Source: Frankiaceae bacterium
GTDB taxonomy: Bacteria > Actinomycetota > Actinomycetes > Mycobacteriales > SCTD01
NCBI GenBank assembly: GCA_947479995.1
Contig: CANKBT010000026.1
Coordinates: 1 to 15,741 of the forward strand
Length of the DNA stretch: 15,741 nt
Direction: 5' to 3'
Position 1 is the stretch's first letter. Every line of letters begins with the position of its first letter. Below, piece by piece: positions 12,910 through 15,741 of this stretch. The translations under genes were made by a program, and so were the position numbers. Below the pieces are notes generated by a model that did not search any database, was not told the DNA's origin, and worked only from the letters and a program-made list of their open reading frames with translations.

Positions 12910-15071
12910 GCGACGGGCTCGCCGAGGAGCTCGCCCGCGAGCAGGAGGTCGTCGACCGGGCGCACGCGCGCCTCGAGGAGCTGCGGGCGCTGGCCGCGCG
13001 GCGCGAGCGCGACAGCCTCGGTGAGCAGCTGACCGGCAGCCCGCAGTCGCTGTACGAGCGCGACGTCGCCGCCCTCGCGCACGCCGCCCGGCGCAGCGAC
13101 CTCGACCTCGCCGGCGAGGGCCTGGTCTTCGGCCGGCTCGACCTCGCCGGCGGCGAGGTGCACCACGTCGGCCGCCTCGGCCTGCGCACCGACGCGCAGG
13201 AGCCGATCGTCGTCGACTGGCGCGCACCGGCCGCGGCGGCCTTCTACCGCGCGACCGCCGCCGACCCGAAGGGCGTCGTGCGCCGCCGCACGATCACCAC
13301 CGCCGGCACCCGGGTGCGCGGCCTCGAGGACGAGCTGCTCGACCCCGACGCCGCCGACGGGCTGGTCGGCACGACCGTCGTCGGCGACGGCGCGTTCCTG
13401 GCGGCCGTCAGCCGCGAGCGCGGCCCGCGCATGCGCGACATCGTCGCGACGATCCAGCGCGAGCAGGACGAGGCGGTGCGCGCGCCCGACGACGGCGCGC
13501 TCGTCGTCACCGGCGGCCCCGGCACCGGCAAGACCGCCGTCGCCCTGCACCGCGTCGCCTACCTCATGTACGCCAAGCGCGAGTGGTACTCGCGGCGCGG
13601 CGTGCTCGTCGTCGGCCCGAGCCCGGTGTTCGTCGACTACATCGGCGCCGTGCTGCCGGCGCTCGGCGAGACCAGCGTGCGGCTGTCGAGCCTCGGCCAG
13701 CTGCCCTCCCTGCCGCCCGGCCTGCGCGTCACGGCGGACGACCCGCCGGCCGTCGCCGCCGTCAAGGGCTCGGCCCGGCTGGTGCCCGTGCTGCGCCGGG
13801 CGGTGCGCCAGCTCGGCGGCCGCCGGCACGTCGACGACCTCGAGCTGGTGCGCTGGGGCACGCCGCTGGCGCTGTCGGGCGCCGAGCTCGCGCGTCGCCG
13901 CAGCCAGGTCGGCCGCGGGGCGCGCAGCCACAACGCCGGGCGCGCGGCGTACGTGACGGCGGTGGTCGAGATGGCGTGGCGCGCGCTGCAGCGCGCGCCG
14001 GGTGCGCCCAAGGAGGAGCCGGGCGACCGCGAGGACTTCGGGCGCTGGCTGCGCACCGAGCCGGGCTTCGAGCGGTGGCTGGAGCGCGCCTGGCCGGTGC
14101 TGCTGCCGGCGCAGGTCTTCGCCGCGCTGCGCGACGGCCGGGTCGACCTCGCGCGCGCCGGGCTCGACGCCGAGGAGGCCGCGGTGCTCGCCGCCGCCTG
14201 GCGGCCGGACGCCCCGCTGACGGCGCTCGACGCGGCGGTGCTCGACGAGCTGGCCGAGCTGCTCGGCCCGCCGCCCGAGCCCGAGCCCGACCCGGACGCC
14301 TTCGACGAGCTGGCCGAGCTCGACGACCTCGCGCGCATGGCGGAGGTGACGACCTTCGCCGACCGCACCCGCCGCGTGCAGCGCAGCATCGCCGACGAGC
14401 ACGACTACCGGACGTACGCGCACGTCGTCGTCGACGAGGCGCAGGACGTCGCGCCGCTGCAGTGGCGGATGCTCGCCCGCCGGGCGCGCGGCGCGACGTG
14501 GACGATCGTCGGCGACTGGGTGCAGTCGGCGTGGCCCGACGTCGACGAGGTGCGCGCGGCGATGGCGGCGACGCTGCAGCGCAGCCGCGTGCGCGAGGCG
14601 GTGCTGACGACGAACTACCGCACCGGCACCGAGGTCGCCGCGCTCGCCGCGCGCGTGCTGCACCGCATCGACCCGGACGCCGTCGCGCCGTCGGCAGTGC
14701 GCTCGACCGGCGTGGAGCCGCTGCTCACGACCGGCCCGCTCGCCGACGCCGTCGCCGACCTGCTGCGCGAGGTCTCCGGCACCGTCGGCGTCGTGTGCCC
14801 GCGCGCGGAGGTCGAGGCGGTGCGGGCCGCGCTGCCCGCCGACCCGCGGCTGCAGGTGCTCGACACGTGGCAGGCCAAGGGCCTGGAGTTCGACGGGTGC
14901 GCCGTGCTGCACCCCGAGCAGGTCGTCGCCGAGGGCCGCACCGAGCAGGCCGGCCTGCGGACGCTCTACGTCGCGCTGACCCGCGCGACCCAGCGGCTCA
15001 CCGTCGTGTCGGACGCGCCGCTGCCGTGGCTGGCCGACGACGCGGCGCGCGCCGCCGCCGTCACGGCCTGA
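12906..15071 (+). CDS. helD: HelD-type RNA polymerase-associated helicase-like ATPase
   Basis: This encodes 721 residues from GTG 12906, which overlaps the upstream stop. A charged N-terminal coiled coil (about 5-36, like the arm HelD inserts into RNA polymerase) precedes a domain containing VDWRAPAAAAFYRA. UvrD/Rep superfamily 1 motifs follow: IQREQDEAVR (183-192), Walker A GGPGTGKT (203-210), Walker B VVDEAQD with D510-E511, GDWVQSAW, NYRTG (570-574), LEFDGCAV, and LYVALTRAT with R693. A large helical insertion, rich in acid and proline around 455-470, lies between Walker A and B. HelD proteins release stalled RNA polymerase, and some actinobacterial members protect against rifamycins. Length is close to other actinobacterial HelD proteins. 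UvrD-like helicase is the alternative, but the N-terminal arm argues for HelD. The 3' end overlaps the convergent hydrolase gene by 11 bases. Confidence 0.88.
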   Translation: MSDGLAEELAREQEVVDRAHARLEELRALAARRERDSLGEQLTGSPQSLYERDVAALAHAARRSDLDLAGEGLVFGRLDLAGGEVHHVGRLGLRTDAQEPIVVDWRAPAAAAFYRATAADPKGVVRRRTITTAGTRVRGLEDELLDPDAADGLVGTTVVGDGAFLAAVSRERGPRMRDIVATIQREQDEAVRAPDDGALVVTGGPGTGKTAVALHRVAYLMYAKREWYSRRGVLVVGPSPVFVDYIGAVLPALGETSVRLSSLGQLPSLPPGLRVTADDPPAVAAVKGSARLVPVLRRAVRQLGGRRHVDDLELVRWGTPLALSGAELARRRSQVGRGARSHNAGRAAYVTAVVEMAWRALQRAPGAPKEEPGDREDFGRWLRTEPGFERWLERAWPVLLPAQVFAALRDGRVDLARAGLDAEEAAVLAAAWRPDAPLTALDAAVLDELAELLGPPPEPEPDPDAFDELAELDDLARMAEVTTFADRTRRVQRSIADEHDYRTYAHVVVDEAQDVAPLQWRMLARRARGATWTIVGDWVQSAWPDVDEVRAAMAATLQRSRVREAVLTTNYRTGTEVAALAARVLHRIDPDAVAPSAVRSTGVEPLLTTGPLADAVADLLREVSGTVGVVCPRAEVEAVRAALPADPRLQVLDTWQAKGLEFDGCAVLHPEQVVAEGRTEQAGLRTLYVALTRATQRLTVVSDAPLPWLADDAARAAAVTA

Positions 15072-15741
15072 CCCCCACCAGGTCCGGCCGCCCGGCGACG
15101 ACGAGCGACAGGCCCGACAGCGACGTGCTGCCCTCGGCGTAGTGCTGCGAGTGCCCGGTCGACGGGCGCGTGGGCGTGCCGAGCACCGGGTCGACGCCCT
15201 GCCCCGCGGGCAGCCGGTGGGCGCCGAAGGCGGCGTCGCCGGGGTCGTCGCCGAACCAGCCGACGTCGGCGACGGGGTCCCACCGCGCCTCGGACACGTG
15301 GACCGCCGGCACTGCGAGCTGCCCGGCGTGCGCCACGCCCGCGCCCGGCGACGCCAGCAGCACCAGGTCGTCGACCGCCGTCGGCACCCGCACGGCGGTG
15401 GCGGCGACGAGCGAGCCGTACGAGTGGCCGAGCAGCGTGAGGTGCGGGTCGGTGCCGTCGGCGACCGCGACGGCGCGCAGGCCCTCCAGGCTGCGCCGCA
15501 GCACGGGCGCCGCCTCGCGGGCGCGCCCCTCCCCCGCGACCGCCAGCAGCCCCGGCGTCTCGTAGCCGATCCAGGCGACGGCCGCGACGCTGCCGCCGCC
15601 CAGCCGTGCGGCGTACGTGCCCGCGAGGCCCTGCACGTCCTGCGCCGCCCCGACGAGCCGGCCGAGGTAGCCCTCGACGCGGCCGGTGAAGCCGGGCACC
15701 AGCACCGCGAGGTGGTCGGCGCGCTCGACGTCGCCGACGCC
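15061..15741 (-). CDS. DUF1023 alpha/beta hydrolase, C-terminal part (5' end outside window)
   Basis: The frame is open from the right edge, giving 226 residues to the stop at 15061-15063. A GTG at 15705 is not the likely start because GDVERADHLAVLVPGFTG upstream of and across it is already typical DUF1023 sequence (compare 'GDpdtAdhvavlvPG'). The nucleophile elbow is GHSYGS, with its serine at 15421-15423. A late SQHYAEGSTS segment probably supplies the catalytic histidine. Family members are predicted serine hydrolases of unknown substrate in actinobacteria, often with extra N-terminal helices, which would lie outside the window. The last 11 bases overlap the end of helD on the other strand. 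Confidence 0.85.
   Translation of the reverse strand, partial: GVGDVERADHLAVLVPGFTGRVEGYLGRLVGAAQDVQGLAGTYAARLGGGSVAAVAWIGYETPGLLAVAGEGRAREAAPVLRRSLEGLRAVAVADGTDPHLTLLGHSYGSLVAATAVRVPTAVDDLVLLASPGAGVAHAGQLAVPAVHVSEARWDPVADVGWFGDDPGDAAFGAHRLPAGQGVDPVLGTPTRPSTGHSQHYAEGSTSLSGLSLVVAGRPDLVGVRP

Overview
The window is very GC-rich (roughly three quarters G+C by eye). It uses many GTG starts and carries several families typical of Actinobacteria: DUF2795, DUF3145, DUF1023 and an actinobacterial-type HelD. This points to a high-GC actinomycete chromosome; genus cannot be told from the sequence. Most of the window is ordinary chromosomal gene content, with no phage, plasmid, CRISPR, tRNA or rRNA features.

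Layout. On the plus strand at the left edge lie the tail of a GNAT-type acetyltransferase and a DUF2795 protein. A strong hairpin at 592-633 separates them from a long minus-strand block. Read in its own direction, that block runs adenosine deaminase, DUF3145 protein and a 'conserved TM helix' membrane protein, then a hairpin at 3903-3941. It continues with a PAP2/diacylglycerol-kinase fusion, a second PAP2 phosphatase and an HhH-PHP protein related to PolX, the last three linked by overlapping start and stop codons. Divergent from adenosine deaminase is a two-gene plus-strand operon encoding a type IIA topoisomerase (topoisomerase IV, parE-parC), overlapping by one base. To the right are a small cold-shock protein (minus strand), a plus-strand pair consisting of a catalytic-domain-only E2-like acyltransferase and a HelD-type RNA polymerase-associated helicase (GTGA overlap), and a truncated DUF1023 alpha/beta hydrolase that converges on and overlaps helD.

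The least explained stretch is the roughly 540 bp between parC and cspA. It holds no convincing gene. It contains four copies of a 53-bp palindromic element at a near-constant 127-130 bp period (11129-11565), inside a degenerate tandem repeat, and ends in a 17-bp terminator-like hairpin. The arms of the element are conserved or compensated better than the spacers, and I do not recognise the family. A second regulatory point of interest is the cspA/E2-like divergent region: two oppositely oriented copies of the octamer GATAGCGT sit where -10 elements would be expected, which would make the E2-like/helD message leaderless and give cspA a structured leader of about 120 nt.
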